This document shows positions 22,471 through 34,299 of a stretch of DNA of 64,000 nucleotides, piece by piece. The stretch spans positions 103,763-167,762 of the forward strand of contig MNCI01002086.1 of the NCBI GenBank assembly GCA_015680685.1, in the 5' to 3' direction. A program made the position numbers and the translations under genes. Origin of the DNA: Gnetum montanum. Lineage: Eukaryota; Streptophyta; Gnetopsida; Gnetales; Gnetaceae. How positions within the stretch are numbered: position 1 is the first letter of the stretch; each line of letters opens with the position of its first letter. The notes beneath the pieces were generated by a model that worked only from the letters and a program-made list of their open reading frames with translations, was not told the origin of the DNA and did not search any database.

Positions 22471-23262
22471 TGATGAGCAACGAGGTGCCCCTACGCTCAA
22501 CCATACAAATATGAGCATTTCATGAACGATCTGGTCAAATTCCAAGGACTAAGTGCTTATGCATCCTTGTCTTCCCAAACTTAGTTGTATGTCATGATTG
22601 TATGGTTAAGTAAGCTTGAGGTATATGATTTTTATAGCTTTTATGTTTTTATGTCCTATTGCTAATAAGGGAAGGAGAGAGATAACTAAGTGACTAATTT
22701 ATCTTAACTACTCATTAACTAAGTTTTAACTAATCCTAACACCAGCATTCGTTCTCACTTGCCATACACATTCTGAACCAGTGCAACACTATTGGGATTA
22801 CCAAACGCTAATCGTTACTGAGTTACCAAGTATTACATGCATGCTCGAAGTGATTATACCAAGTGTATTTACTTAGGAGAGTTGTAGAGAGAGAGAGAGA
22901 GAGAAAGAACATTAATTAACTAAGAAAGCATTTAATAATAGTAATTAACATTAACTAATCTATTCTGGATGATGCAAGGTTTATCATAAAGTTTATCTTT
23001 ATTGCCATACACAAGGTATGCGAAGGTACACAATGCTTGAATAAATATCGGTTCACTTGATTACTCCTACTGCAGGCACACAGAAATAATTCTTACTTTG
23101 GAGGGAAGAAAAGGCAAGAGTTTGGCTAAGGGACTAACTATCTAACTACAAAACCAAGTGTGCCCACCTCTTATTTATAGGCAAGGAGGTAGGTCCCAAT
23201 ATCGGGTATCCAACATTGCATGGTAGGCTCTAATATCACGTACCTAATGTCGTGGTTCATCA
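22471..23262 (-). repeat. 3' LTR of element II
   Basis: 792 bp, TGATGAGCAACGAGG...GTTCATCA. It contains an AG microsatellite (about 22886-22905), an element-strand TATA (TTATTTATAGGC on plus near 23172) and AATATC/ATATCG repeats in U3. Confidence 0.93.
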
Positions 23263-23275
23263 TACCCCCACGATT
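23263..23275 (-). promoter_or_regulatory. Polypurine tract of element II
   Basis: TACCCCCACGATT on plus, so AATCGTGGGGGTA on the element strand, directly before the LTR. The equivalent tracts in III (50302-50315) and IV (52333-52345) are CATGGGGGTA and CATGGGGGTG. Confidence 0.85.
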
Positions 23276-25190
23276 GAATGAAAACTTATCCTCGAGTTCC
23301 TTACAAAATATTGGGAAGGTATGAGATTATTGACTAACTGACAACTTACGATGGAATGGGATGATAGACTCAATGTGCCCAGTGAATGGATCAATAAGCT
23401 TATTTGTACATAAATGACCATTAGTGTTCATGACCATTGTGGTGAACACCTGTACATAAATGACATCCGGGCCTTATTTGGTAGCTTGAAGAGAAAGAGA
23501 GAGAAAGAAGATGAAGCGTTTTGCCACCAATGTTGAGGTTGTGCCTTCCATTGTTTATCCATAGCCATGCCACCAGACTTGCTCCTTTCGTAAACGCTCC
23601 AATTCTAGTTCATCCTGAGTGCTTCCTTCAAGCCTAGTCCATTTTGTGTATGATCAACATTTGCATACACAACATAGTCACAAATGAGCAAGGAGGGATA
23701 AACCACAATGTAGTTGATACCTTGCCTCAATATGAATTGCATTGGTTGAATTGTGGTTATGGCAGAAATTGGTTTGGAGATTTATCACTGGTGACTACCC
23801 AAGGAATAGGGGTTAGGAAAATAGTAAAATGGAGAAAATTAAAAATTTATGCTAGGGCCCCCATGACTAAGAGTGAACCTCCGATAGCTATAAGATGGAA
23901 AAATATGAGGAACAAGAAAGATGTGAAAAATAACAATGACAACGCCAACAAAATGGATGCCATGGATGGGGATGAAACAAGAAATGATTGATTGTAAGAA
24001 ATGTTTAAGGACAAGAAGTTAACAATTACACCAAAAAGGGATGCCAATGGGTCCTCCCCAAAGCAAGATCATGCCTTTTATGCCCTGAAAAACCCACAAA
24101 CTAAAGAGTTTGTAGGCTCTAGGAATGCCATTTGGAAGCAAGAGTTAAAAAATTACCCACAAGAATTCACCATAGAAAAATAATGCATCAACCCAGAAAA
24201 AAATAATGATAGAACTGACAATGAGGTGGAAAAATGAGAAGAAAGATGGAGAGGAGAGAATGGAATGGAATCCCAAGAATAAGGTTGTGTAAAGTCCCTC
24301 GTGTACTTTATGGTTAATGTGACTGAGTAGAACTCATCCCAAATCTAAACTCAAACAAACCACATCCAATGACCTCCTATCAACACACTTGACCAATCCA
24401 TCCACTTAAAGCAACAAGAATGCTTCTACAAAGAGTCCCCACCGTTCCAAGGAGAGCAAGATGGAGAAGTAGGAAGCGAGAAAGGGCCATAGTTAGAGGG
24501 AACCTTTAGGCATGGGTAACATGTATTTCCAGTTCCATAACTAGTTCTTGTAGCCCATATTGCTTTATTATGTCTAAGGGGTGTGCTTTGAATTCTCACT
24601 TTTCTCTTTTTTTTATGCGTGAGAACCACACCATGCAAAGACTCATTTTTATTCACTCAGCTCCTTGATTTTTGAACAGTGTCAAAATGGCAAAGAACCC
24701 AAGAAAAAGCATCTAAGAACTCAAGAGAATGGCTAGTAAAAATGCATCGAATCCCCTTAAAGTCACATATTTTTCATCCTTTGAGTCTTTCCTTGGTTTG
24801 AAAAGTACCTAGCCACCAATTCATTAACAAATTTACCAAGCCGAAGGAGACCATAGAGTTGTATGGATGACTGGACAACGTGAACTCATTGCTTGTTTTA
24901 CCAAAAGAACCATACCTTAATATCAGCATCGTAATTGAAAGGTAAAAACCAAACATTAGAAATCAATATGATATAATTCAATCCCCCATCATGAGCATTT
25001 ATTGGATGATGAATAAAAGTAAATCAAGCAAACAAAGAAATAGTAAAAATATGAACGATGGTGTAAAAAAAAAGAAAAGTTGGAAAAATATGTAAAGAAA
25101 AAATGTGTAAAAAAAAAATTCAAAAAGAACTGAGGGCCTAAAATGGTTAGCATATGTGGCCATCTCCTCTACGACTATGTTGGAAGGAGA
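23276..25190 (-). other. 3' noncoding region of element II
   Basis: No gene recognised. It holds blocks shared with the other units, such as GCCAATGGGTCCTCCCC near 24043 and TTTAGGCATGGGTAACATG near 24507. Open frames on plus (23644-23991, 24001-24183) are Lys/Asn-rich with no counterpart in the other copies. No extra ORF like that of element III is present. Confidence 0.6.
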
Positions 25191-26320
25191 AGATCCAAAA
25201 AAGTGAGCAAGTTTGTCCATCAATAGAGGTATCATGTGTACTGGCTATCGTAAGCTCATGGAAAGGTTTGGTTTGTTTGGGATCTCAGGTTTGTATATTA
25301 TCATGGCCCCTAAAGGAAAAGTTGCATAAATAATATAAGGTCCTTCCCACACTGTTTGAAATTTAGTACGTTGTGGCACATGTGTGGAATTCTAGTATAG
25401 AACCTTATCTTCTGGTTGATATTTAACTTTCCTAATCCTTAGGTCATGACGTTGTTTATTGAATGCCTTATGAAACTCGTTAGATGAAAGAGCAGCTAGT
25501 CGATTTTCATCTAGCAAGTTAAGGGTTACCAACTATTGTTTCTATGCTAGATCAAGGTCAAGGTTGAGATCACATGCCATGGATAGTGTATGGAGCTCAA
25601 TTTGAATGGGGAGTGTTGGTAATTCACCGTACACTAACTCATAGGAAGAGTAGCCTATAGGGAGTTTCCATGTGAAGTAGTATGCCCAAAGAGCATCATT
25701 CAATTTAGTGCTCCACTCTCACCTAAACTTGCTAATAGTTCTTGTCAATATTTTCATAATCTCCCTATTGGTGAATTTAGCTTGACCATTTGCTTGGGAG
25801 TGGTATGGTGTTGTTAGTTTGTGTTCATCCCCTAAGCATTGCATTAATTTCTAAAAAGTTGCAACTGTGAAGTGTGTAGCATTGTCTGAAATAAGTGCAC
25901 GAGGTACACCAAACCTATTTATGATTTGTTGTTGAACAAATCATGCAGCAATAGATGATGTACAATTGTTAAGAGCAGCTGCTTCTACCCATTTAGTAAG
26001 GTAATCAATAGCAACAATAATATAAGCTTTTCCATTGGACATTGGTGTAATTGGCTCGATAAAATCAATTCCCCAAATGTCGAAAGGTTCTAACGGTTGG
26101 ATCCATTGTTGCAGACCCTCCATTCTAGTAGTCATTTCCCCATCACATTGACAGTATTCACAAGATTGGATGAATTGATGGGCATCCCAAAATAATGTAG
26201 GCCAATAATATCCTGCAAGCAAGATCTTGATGGCCATTCGTCTCTCAGTGTAATGACCCCCACAAGGACCCTCATGAGCATCTTGGAGAACTCACAATTG
26301 ATCTATATCGGGAACACACC
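25191..26320 (-). pseudogene. Integrase of element II
   Basis: Zinc-binding part DAHEGPCGGHYTER and SCEYCQCDG (about 26150-26285). Core: first Asp in FDIWGIDFIEPI (about 26060) and second Asp in ISDNATHF (about 25880) are kept, but the catalytic Glu is Lys (NGQAKFTN, about 25775; III keeps NGQAEVTN). The C-terminal part includes FHTWKLPIGY-like and WEGPYIIY motifs, as in III. Several in-frame stops occur, some at conserved Gln or Trp positions. Confidence 0.85.
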
Positions 26321-26599
26321 ATCAAACCAAGCCATTGGGACACACTTTGTAAAGTTGCCCTCTAATTTCCATAAAGTACTTGGCTTAGTGAAGAAACTGT
26401 TATTTCTTCTTAAGGTTTAACTCTTGTGGTATTTTTTGGGTGAGGAGATAGGTAAGAATGCTATTGTACTAGTTTGTCTCCATGGGTGATTGATTATTCA
26501 CTACACCAACAAAGAGGAATTCATCTGGAAAATAATCAGAAATTGGATACTCATCGTCTTTGTTGTCCCATCGCAACCGAGTTAAATGATCAGCAACTA

Positions 26600-27000
26600 C
26601 ATTCTCATTGCCTTTATGATTAATCATTGTAAGATCAAACTCTTGTAAGATTAGAAGCCATCATATGATACAAGGGCTTACCATTGGCTTATTCATGAGG
26701 AGCTAGATTTCACTATGATCTGTATGTATATATACTTTATATTCCAATACATAGTGTTTAAACTTTTCTAGTGCAAACACTACAACCATTAATTCTTTCT
26801 CTGTGGTAGTGTAGTTAAGTTGTGCACCAACGATACTTCTACTTGCACAGTGGATGTAATAAGGATGCTTCTGGTCATCTAATTATATAAGTACGACTCC
26901 TAAGGCATAGTTGGATGCGTCAATCATGATATGAAATGGTTAGGACTAGTTAGGAGCTTGTAGAATGGGTATTTCTACTAGCTTCTGTTTCAATGTTTAG
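26600..27000 (-). pseudogene. RNase H of element II
   Basis: Ty3-type RNase H remnant directly after RT. Visible motifs are IMIDASNYALG (first Asp), TTTEKELMVVVFALEKF (Glu) and YIHTDHSEI (Asp). Stops break it at about 26885, 26950 and 26995. Confidence 0.8.
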
Positions 27001-27830
27001 AGAGCTAGTTCGCATTCCCTAGTCCATTTGAAAGGTACGCCTTTTTTCATTAATTCTACCAATGGTTTGGAAACCTTTGAAAATTTCTCAATAAATCTCC
27101 TATAGTAGCCAATGTGTCCAAGGAATGACTGAATATCTTTGACAGTTTTTGGTTGACGGGTAATTCCTTGGATAACTTTAATTTTCTCTAGGTCTACCTC
27201 TATCCCTGTGTGTGAGATTTTATGCCTTGGCACTATGCCTTCTTGGACCATTAAATGGCTTTTCTGCCAATAGAGCCTTAAATTGGTTTCCACACATCTT
27301 TTCAGCACTTACTTTAACCGGTCTAAGGCTTGATCAAAGTTTGCTTCATAGGTGGGGAAATCGTCCATAAAGACTTCTACACCATTTCCTATCTATTGTT
27401 GGAAGATGCTTAGAACTAATCGTTGAAATGTTGTAGGGGCATTGCACAAGCCAAACGACATCTGTTTATATGAAAAAATTCCCCTAGAACTGGTGAACAT
27501 CTTGGCTTGGTCTTCTAGGGCTATTTGTATTTGGTTATATTTGCTATATCAATCTAGAAAATTGTAATAACAATGCCCTAAGATGGTGTCTAAGACTTGG
27601 TCAACAAATGACAATAGAAAGTGATCTTTGAATGTTACCATATTCAGTAACCTGAAATCTATGCACACCCTCCATTTGCCTCCCTTTTTAGGCATAATAA
27701 CTAAGAGTCTAACCCATTTTCTATTAGCAGTGGGGTATATGAACCTAGCCTTGAGAAGCTGTTTGATTTCTTCCTTGACTAGTTGCTTTAGCTTTGGGTT
27801 CAAATGCCTCTATGGTTTTCTTCGAGGCTT
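27001..27830 (-). pseudogene. Reverse transcriptase of element II
   Basis: Fingers and palm at 27549-27803 (MPKKGGKWRVCIDFRLLN, KDHFLLSFVDQVLDTI). The catalytic box reads EVFMDDF (about 27365), with both Asp kept. Thumb and connection are at 26997-27308 (GIEVDLEKIKVIQGI, SFLGHIGYYRRFIEKFSK). Stops occur after CYYNFLD and near 27395. The retained FMDD box contrasts with the Tat YVDN. Confidence 0.88.
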
Positions 27831-28240
27831 CATGGAGGGGTTAATGTAAATCCTATGTTGGCATATCCTTGGATCTATTCTAGTTAATTCAGGATATGAC
27901 CAAGTGAAGGCTTTTGACCATCTATTGATTACCTTCAGCAGTTTCTCTTTTTGTTGCAGAGCAAGCTTCGCATTGATAATTACCGATTTTCCATTCTTAA
28001 GGAATGTGTATTCCATACTGGTGGGCAATGGTTTTAGCTTTAGGGGTTCCTACTTAAATTTCTCAGGAATTTCCAACTTCCCCAAATGATATTTTCAAGG
28101 TTAAGACTTGGAAGTCTGCGACAGACTTGCTGTAATGCATCTATGCTATTAATGTAAGTGCAAGTTAAACCCTCAGTTGGTTTCATGCGTATGATTGAAT
28201 TGCTTTCTTGATCATTTGTCAGCCATTGGATGCCTTCCTA
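27831..28240 (-). pseudogene. Protease-RT linker of element II
   Basis: Frame remnants with MPTSMEYTFLKNGKSVIINA and LTRIDPRICQHRI (27810-28028), the usual lead-in to RT in this family; III has RIDPRICQYHI at the same place. The 28100-28240 part is too decayed to read. Confidence 0.6.
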
Positions 28241-28800
28241 TCATGTGGCTACTGCATATAGAAATCTTTGTATGTTGATCACTTGTGCACACTGATTACA
28301 TGCATGTAATGTTAAACTTTGCACAACCCATGACCTTTGCACACAATTACACCCTATGTCACTATATGCGATGCATGGAACTTTCTTCTTCTTAATCTTT
28401 CTGAATGTATTTTCCTTTGATATTTCCAGGGAAAGATCATGGATTCTTAGGTGTGCGTCAACTATGCTTAGCCATGCTCTTGCCATTTTGATTAGGAAGT
28501 CCCCCTTACCGTTGTTCGCTTGAATCACTAGGAAGTCAGCTGGGTACAACCACCAAAAAATAGTGGTAATAATGTTCTCCACTAGTCCCAATGGGATAGT
28601 GATGGACTGGTTGTCCAACTCTAGATGAATGTTGCTCTTTTTCAATGGAGGCAGGTTCTAGGCCTTGTACATTTCTTGAGAAATCAAGTTAACACCTAAA
28701 CTTGAATCCAAAAGAGCCTTACATGGTTCATTTCCATCAATTTGTAAGTATATTAAAGGACTCCCAGGATCAGAGAATTTCTAGGGAAGATGATAAGCTT
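28241..28800 (-). pseudogene. Aspartic protease of element II
   Basis: The family active site here is DLG (III: TLLDLGFGVNLISHEMY). In II the stretch reads ALLDSSLGVNLISQEMY (about 28700), with the triplet disturbed. The C-terminal motif FLIKMARAWLSIVDAHL corresponds to the conserved GR-x-WL motif, with Gly changed to Ala. It is followed by KVPCIAYSDIG, also present in III and IV. Confidence 0.78.
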
Positions 28801-28899
28801 TGATCTAATCGGTGATGACATGTGTTAGCATGACCGTATGCATTGAGTGCAATGGTTGAGTTGAAGGAGGCTTTGAAGTTTTGATTGATACTAAGGTGT

Positions 28900-31403
28900 C
28901 TAAGGAATCAACCACTTATGATTACAAGGGCTTGGTTGGATTGTTGGTTCTAAAGAAAGGTTTTTTCTTCATGTGGTTGTTGGAACCAATAGTAGGTTGA
29001 GAGTTAATAGCCCTTGTGGCATTATGTTGCTGTGGCTGGGTAGGGATTTCACCCTGCATAGCTAGAGTAGGTGGTAATGGAGCTATTGGTGGAAGAGATG
29101 CGGCCATATGAGAAGGGTGGTATGTTTGTGGAACATCGCCCCTAGGAGAATGAGTCCTATAATACTCACAAGCTTGGTAGTGAGGTTGAGGAGTACTGTG
29201 ACTAGTAGAGTCATGTGGAGAGACTGGCTGCTGCACATAATATCCATACAAGTCAAGTTGCTGGTAAGGATGTTGTTGCCTTGGTGGTGGCATTCCCCAT
29301 GATTGTGGGTATTTCCATTGTCGGTATTGCTCAGTCGATTGTGGTGGAGTTCCATTGGAATAATATGTTAAGGGTTGGTAGAGCTGTCTTGGGTTACCTT
29401 GAGGATAAGGTAACCTTCGGGGTGTTTACTGTTTTTTTAATCGTGGGTTGAGTGCATACATCCCAGACTCTTGCAGATGTGAGATTATAGGGCAACATCT
29501 CTTAGGATGGTCATATTAACATATTTCACATCCACTGTCATTGTCTATTTTTGACTCCACAACCTCTTCAATGATGGCAACTTTACCCTTACCCTTGCTA
29601 TGTGCATGTTTAGGTTCTCTCTTTTTTCTTTTTTTGCAATCACTACCTTGCTCTCTAGACTCTACTATTGTAAGAACAAATTGAAATCTATTGTCTAGGG
29701 AATCCCACATTTGGTTTGCCTTTGCCGATACTTTTGATGTCAACTTTTGGATAGGCAAAGTTTTCCTATTCACCATCTCTTCGAGTGGTGACTCTTCTTC
29801 ATCCTCACAAAATCTTACTCCCCTCTTCCAGAGGGAAGGATCTTGGTTATACTCTTTTGCACTTTCTCTCTTCCGTAGCTCACCTTCTTCCTTAGCAACT
29901 TGCTCCAATAGTCTTTGAATTTGATGGGACCTAAGCTCAAATAATCTTCCTTAAGCATAAGTCCCAAGGATTCTTCTCATTTCATGCCTAAGCCCATCTA
30001 CGAGATGGCATAATTGATCTCTTTGCAAATAACCATGGCCAGGACAATGATGTAATAGTGCATAGTATCGGCCCATGGCAACATCCAAGGGTTCATGTCC
30101 TCCTTGTTTCTGGCCTTGGATTTGCTTTCGCAGGTTTGACACTCAGGAGTACGTTTGGTACTTATCGTTAAAAAATTCTAACATGGTACTCTGCTTATGA
30201 ATGGATTTTGGTTCTAAGGATTGGTACCAACTTTCTGCTTCTTTAACTAGTGTCCGTGGGAACAACTTAAGTTTTTACCATTTGTTCTCTATGTTTTGTA
30301 AGGCACACACATCATGGAATGCTTGTAAGTGATTTTGAGGATTAGCGTTATATTCCCCTTCAAATCATGGGATATTGTTCATATCTAATCTCTTAATCCT
30401 ACTATCTTTCTGGTGCCTTGTTAGAATTCTAATAGCCTTAGTTATGTCTAACATACTTCAAGTAGCGAGTAGGGGTTCATCGTGATCATCTTGTCCATGG
30501 CATCTATGATGCCTACATTGTTCCCTACTCTCCCTTCTTCTATGTTATGATTCTCTAGAGTGCCATCGTCCCCTTTCCTGGTTGTTTCGTCTATGAATTT
30601 CACTTTGCCTACCTTTATTCCCATGGTATTTTTCTTTATGACTACATCCAGACACTGAAGGAGAGGGTGAAGGAGATGATGAAGGTGAATAAGAAGGAGA
30701 ACTATCATCATGACAGTGTCTGCTACCTTCTCTTCGGTGGTCATGGCCTCAATCACGATTGTAATAAGAATGTCCACCTTTATCATGTGTCCATATCCCA
30801 TTTTGGGACCCTTTATGCCCATGGGTATTAGAACCTAGGTTATGAATAGTGTAATTAAGGTTATGATACACAACCTCTTGGCCAAAGTCAAGGGGAGGAA
30901 CATTGTTGTGTGGGTGACTACCTGAGGTAGGTTCACCACCCTCATTTTCACTTAAGACATGTGGGACATCCTATGACCACTTACCCTTCAAAGACTTATG
31001 ATGTCTCTCCTATTGCAAGTCCCTTTGATGTTGTACCTCCATGGGATGGTACTCTCTCAAGTCATGGTCTTGCACAACGTATTCTACATGTAAGTGCAGC
31101 ATGCCAATTTGTGTGAGAGCACAAAGAAGCATGCTTGGGACTGAACGATCAGGAGGTAACACTATGTTACCTTCTAAGTTGTTCATCTTGATGGAGGATA
31201 AAGGTGAAGTCTGGTATATACTCATCAGGATGAATATATACCACTCGAACTTGTTGAGGGACTAGTGGATCAACGTCATGTGTATTATGCCACCAATTAT
31301 TTCTTGTTTCAAACCTAGGCGGTGAGGCACTTTTGTATGAAAAAGGAGACATACTTGTCTGTTCAGTGTGTAATGTATTCTTGTTTATTATTTTCTCAAT
31401 CAA
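28900..31403 (-). pseudogene. Gag of element II
   Basis: Starts at MIEKIINKNTLHTEQ (31403) and reaches VVYIHPDEYIPDFTF, which III shares (VVYTYHDEYVPNFTF). A His/Ser/Arg-rich segment (about 30480-30830) precedes the capsid-like part with KLKLFPRTLVKEAESWYQSL (about 30260) and SNLRKQIQGQKQGGHEPLD (30100). Next come a charged coiled-coil-like stretch (29516-29908; VAKEEGELRKRESAKEYN), CEIC-x-YDHPKRCC-type zinc-knuckle remnants (about 29500) and a Pro/Gln/Tyr-rich tail (28922-29293). Single-base shifts and stops divide it into five or more pieces. Confidence 0.82.
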
Positions 31404-31469
31404 CCATAAGGGTTCGTTCCAATGATGTGAATGATTTCCTAAGTTCTAATTAGCACACAAACAACTAAG

Positions 31470-31487
31470 TCCCCGGCAATGGCGCCA
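31470..31487 (-). promoter_or_regulatory. Primer-binding site of element II
   Basis: TGGCGCCATTGCCGGGGA on the element strand, one base from the LTR. It differs at one place from the tRNA-Asp primer site known in Athila elements. It is the best-preserved primer site of the five Athila-like units here. Confidence 0.88.
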
Positions 31488-31488
31488 A

Positions 31489-32334
31489 TGATGAGTGGCG
31501 AGGTACCCCTATGCTCAACCATATGAATACAAGCATTTCATGCATGATCTAGTCAAATTCCAAGGACTAAGTACTTATGCACCCTTGTGAAATAAGGATA
31601 GGTTGGTTGATCATTATCTTCCCAAACTTACTTGTATGTTAGAATTGTATGGTTAAGTAAGCTTGAGGCATATGATTTTTATAGCTTTTATGTTTTTATG
31701 TCCTACTGCTAATAAGAGAAGGAGAGAGATAACTAAGTGACTAATTTATCTTAACTACTCATTAACTAAGTTCTAACTAATCCTAATACCAACATCCATT
31801 CTCACTTACCGTACACTTCCTGAACTAGTGCAACACTACTGTGATTACCAAAAGCTAATTGTTACTGGGTTACCAAGTGTTACACACATGCTTGAAGTGA
31901 TCATACTAAGTGTATGTACTTAGGAGGGGAGAGAGAGAGAGAGAGAGAGAGAGAGAACATTAATTAACTAAGAAATAATTTAATAATAGTAATTAACATT
32001 AACTAATCTATTCTGGATGCTGCAAGGTTTATCATAAAGTTTGTCTTTATTGCTATACACAAGGTGTGCTAAGGTACACAATGCTTAAATAAAGATCCGG
32101 TCACTTGATGACTCCTACTGCAGGCACATAGAAATAATTCTAACTCTAGAGAGAAGAAAAGGTAAGAGTTTGGCTAAGGGACTAACTATCTAACTACCAA
32201 ACCAAGTGCGTTTGCCTCTTATAGGCAAGGAGGTAGATCTTGATATCGGGTATTCGACTTTGCATGGTAGGCTCCGATATCACGTACCCGATATCGCGGA
32301 TGTGATATTGTGGCCCCAATATCACAATTCATCA
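31489..32334 (-). repeat. 5' LTR of element II
   Basis: 846 bp, TGATGAGTGGCGAGG...AATTCATCA, collinear with 22471-23262. It includes the AG microsatellite (31928-31956) and GATATCG repeats near 32240-32325. It has about 30 bases near 31585 that the left LTR lacks. Confidence 0.93.
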
Positions 32335-32339
32335 ATAAG

Positions 32340-32594
32340 GATGGTCATGAACATATGAAATCCTTGTATGAGGTTGGTCACTCCAATTTTCTTGAATATA
32401 TATATCATAAGTTATCCAATGAATGTTCTCTTCATACGATGCATTATTGCTTCCATGTAAAAGAGACATTGTTATTAGCTAATGATGTGTGTGATTGAAT
32501 ATTTTCTGAAAGATAAATCATTAATGCATTTACAACGATCATGTATAATATAACTAGTTTAGATAACTAGCACCATCCCTAGCAACGGTGCCAA
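32340..32594 (-). other. Leader and primer site of unit V
   Basis: Continues unit V to the right of element II. GGTCATGAACATATGAAA (32342) matches 4013 of unit A. The primer site is at 32576-32593 (TGGCACCGTTGCTAGGG on the element strand), a mutated tRNA-Asp type. Confidence 0.7.
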
Positions 32595-33455
32595 TGATGA
32601 GTAGTGAGTACCCCTATACTCAACCATATGAATCACAAGCATTCACGCATGATCTGTTCAAATTCCATGGATGGGACTAGTTGTGGCATCTAGATCATTA
32701 TGTCTTGATCGTAGTTCACTATCTTTCCACTTTGACTAGTGGTAGCTTTGTCATGTATGGTTTAGTCCAAAGTGAGGCATATGATAATTGATGTTATTGT
32801 AGCCTTATGCTACTCCTAATGATAATATAGAAATTAATTATTTAATCTGATTAACAATAGAAAGTAAAGTCTAAACTAGACTATGTGTAATGAGTATCCA
32901 TTCCTAACCTTTCGTACATGCCTTGGACGTCATTCAACTACCACTTGGATTACCAAGCGTACTATTACTGGGCATACTAAATGATAACACTATTAGGTTA
33001 CCAAGTAATTACACTTAAGCGCTTGTGACTAGTCATACTCATTCTGCTTGATGATAGAAACAATAAAGAGGAATAAATGATAAGCATTAACTAAGGACAA
33101 TAGTAAGCATTTAAGTAATTATCAATAATAAAGCTAAGTGGATGCTACAATGATGGAAGTAATCTTGATCTTTATTATCAAACATGTAATGTGTCCAAGT
33201 ATATCACACTCGAATAAGGATTCCATACAATCACTTAACATCACACTGTGCACATGCACTAGAAATAAACTAACACCTATCTATTCCTTTCTCTATGTCT
33301 CAATCTATCTCCAAATTGTGAACCCAAGTGTTGCATTTATCGGCTAGCACGGATGAGGTGATATCGAATCCCTAACATTGGAGGTTGTGCCTTGATATCA
33401 AATACCCAATAACGTGGCTCCAATATTGGATGTCCTACCAAAACATGATTCATCA
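32595..33455 (-). repeat. 5' LTR of unit V
   Basis: 861 bp, TGATGAGTAGTGAGT...GATTCATCA, collinear with 4277-5160. GATATC-type repeats occur on the U3 side (33360-33440). Confidence 0.82.
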
Positions 33456-33711
33456 GGAGGTTTTTCAAGATTAGTTGTAAGGATGAAAACTTGAAAAGGC
33501 ATCCCCAAAATCATTATTTTTTTAGGCTTTTTCTTTGTTGAGATAATGTACTTTGAATTTTTAAACAATATTATTATAGATTTTTTGGGATTTGACTTCC
33601 TCTACCTTAAGTAACAATTTAATTTTAGTATAAAAAAAATTCAAACTAATAAAATTAAGAAAAAATGATCATCACTTGAAGCTATAATCCTCATCTCACT
33701 AAGTGAGGTCT

Positions 33712-33840
33712 TGGAAGGGTTGGTAGATGAGTGAAAGCCTAACCTCTTTGAGTGGATATGCTTAGGCTTGAATCTAGATCTTTGACTTGAGAAACAAGCA
33801 CCTTACTATCACTCTAAATAATAGTCCCTTAATAAAGTCC
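33712..33840 (-). repeat. SINE-like, tRNA-derived piece
   Basis: On the minus strand GAGTGATAGTAAGGTGCTTG resembles a pol III box A region, and about 35 bases later AGATTCAAGCC resembles box B (GGTTCGAATCC). The same head (GAGTGATAGTAAGGT) recurs at 60800-60895, which supports a repeat family. Confidence 0.4.
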
Positions 33841-34105
33841 AAAACTCATGAATATAAAGTTTACAAACTAAAATATTGTATTACTTTATATGCAACTAAC
33901 CTTTATAGAAGCATTATAGAAGAATTATTGACAAACCATAACTAGATTGGGGGAGTAGATGTTGGATTCTAAAAATAATATTAATAATGAAGAAAAAAAT
34001 TTAGAGGACATCACATACTTAACACTAAGTAGAAAACATGAAAAATAACATCAATTTTTTTCTAATTTTAGAGATGTTTATATAGATATACATCCTTACA
34101 TATAA

Positions 34106-34240
34106 TGAGATGTTAGCCTAGTGATAATACTCTTGATCTAAAAACTTCAAGTCATGGATTATATCTTGAGGTGTACCTATTAAAAAATTATATGAGGGTT
34201 CCAACCATCCCCACCTTGGTGCACAAATAATATTATAAAA
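34106..34240 (+). repeat. SINE-like, tRNA-derived piece
   Basis: TTAGCCTAGTGATAATACTC (box-A-like) and CATGGATTATATC (weak box-B-like), followed by a tail ending in an A-rich run near 34240. It is weaker than the other two copies. Confidence 0.3.
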
Positions 34241-34299
34241 AAAATGAAGAAAAAATTAATTATTAGTCAAGAGAATTTTCTGAGTCCTAACAACATTTT

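Larger units (their letters stand above)
22471..32334 (-). mobile_element. Athila-like Ty3/gypsy element II (9.9 kb)
   Basis: Complete but decayed, with LTRs at 22471-23262 and 31489-32334 and target duplication GTAAG (22466-22470) against ATAAG (32335-32339). Minus-strand order is primer site, gag, protease, RT, RNase H, integrase, 3' region, polypurine tract. The tRNA-Asp-type primer site and the RT run KDHFLLSFVDQVLD resemble the Athila lineage. There is only one RNase H, unlike the Tat element. It sits inside gag of unit V, so it is younger than V. Confidence 0.92.
5930..33455 (-). mobile_element. Pol-less gag-only unit V, broken by two nested elements
   Basis: The pieces are 5930-6878 (3' noncoding), 19880-22470 (3' noncoding plus gag), 32340-32594 (leader and primer site) and 32595-33455 (5' LTR). 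They become collinear with unit A once the Tat element (6879-19874) and element II (22471-32334) are removed. For example, the sequence before 22466 and after 32339 continues the gag-to-leader region seen unbroken at 3990-4060. Like A, it has no protease, reverse transcriptase or integrase. Its left LTR is unclear (see 5161-5929), and 5-bp GGAGG follows its right LTR. Confidence 0.7.

Noticed and set aside
23644-23991. 115-codon plus-strand frame in the 3' region of element II
   Set aside because: Lys/Asn-rich, with no counterpart in IV or III at the same aligned place, so it is not a conserved accessory gene.
33712-33840. Functional tRNA gene
   Set aside because: Box-like motifs are present, but I could not fold a cloverleaf with an acceptor stem, and the head recurs as a repeat.
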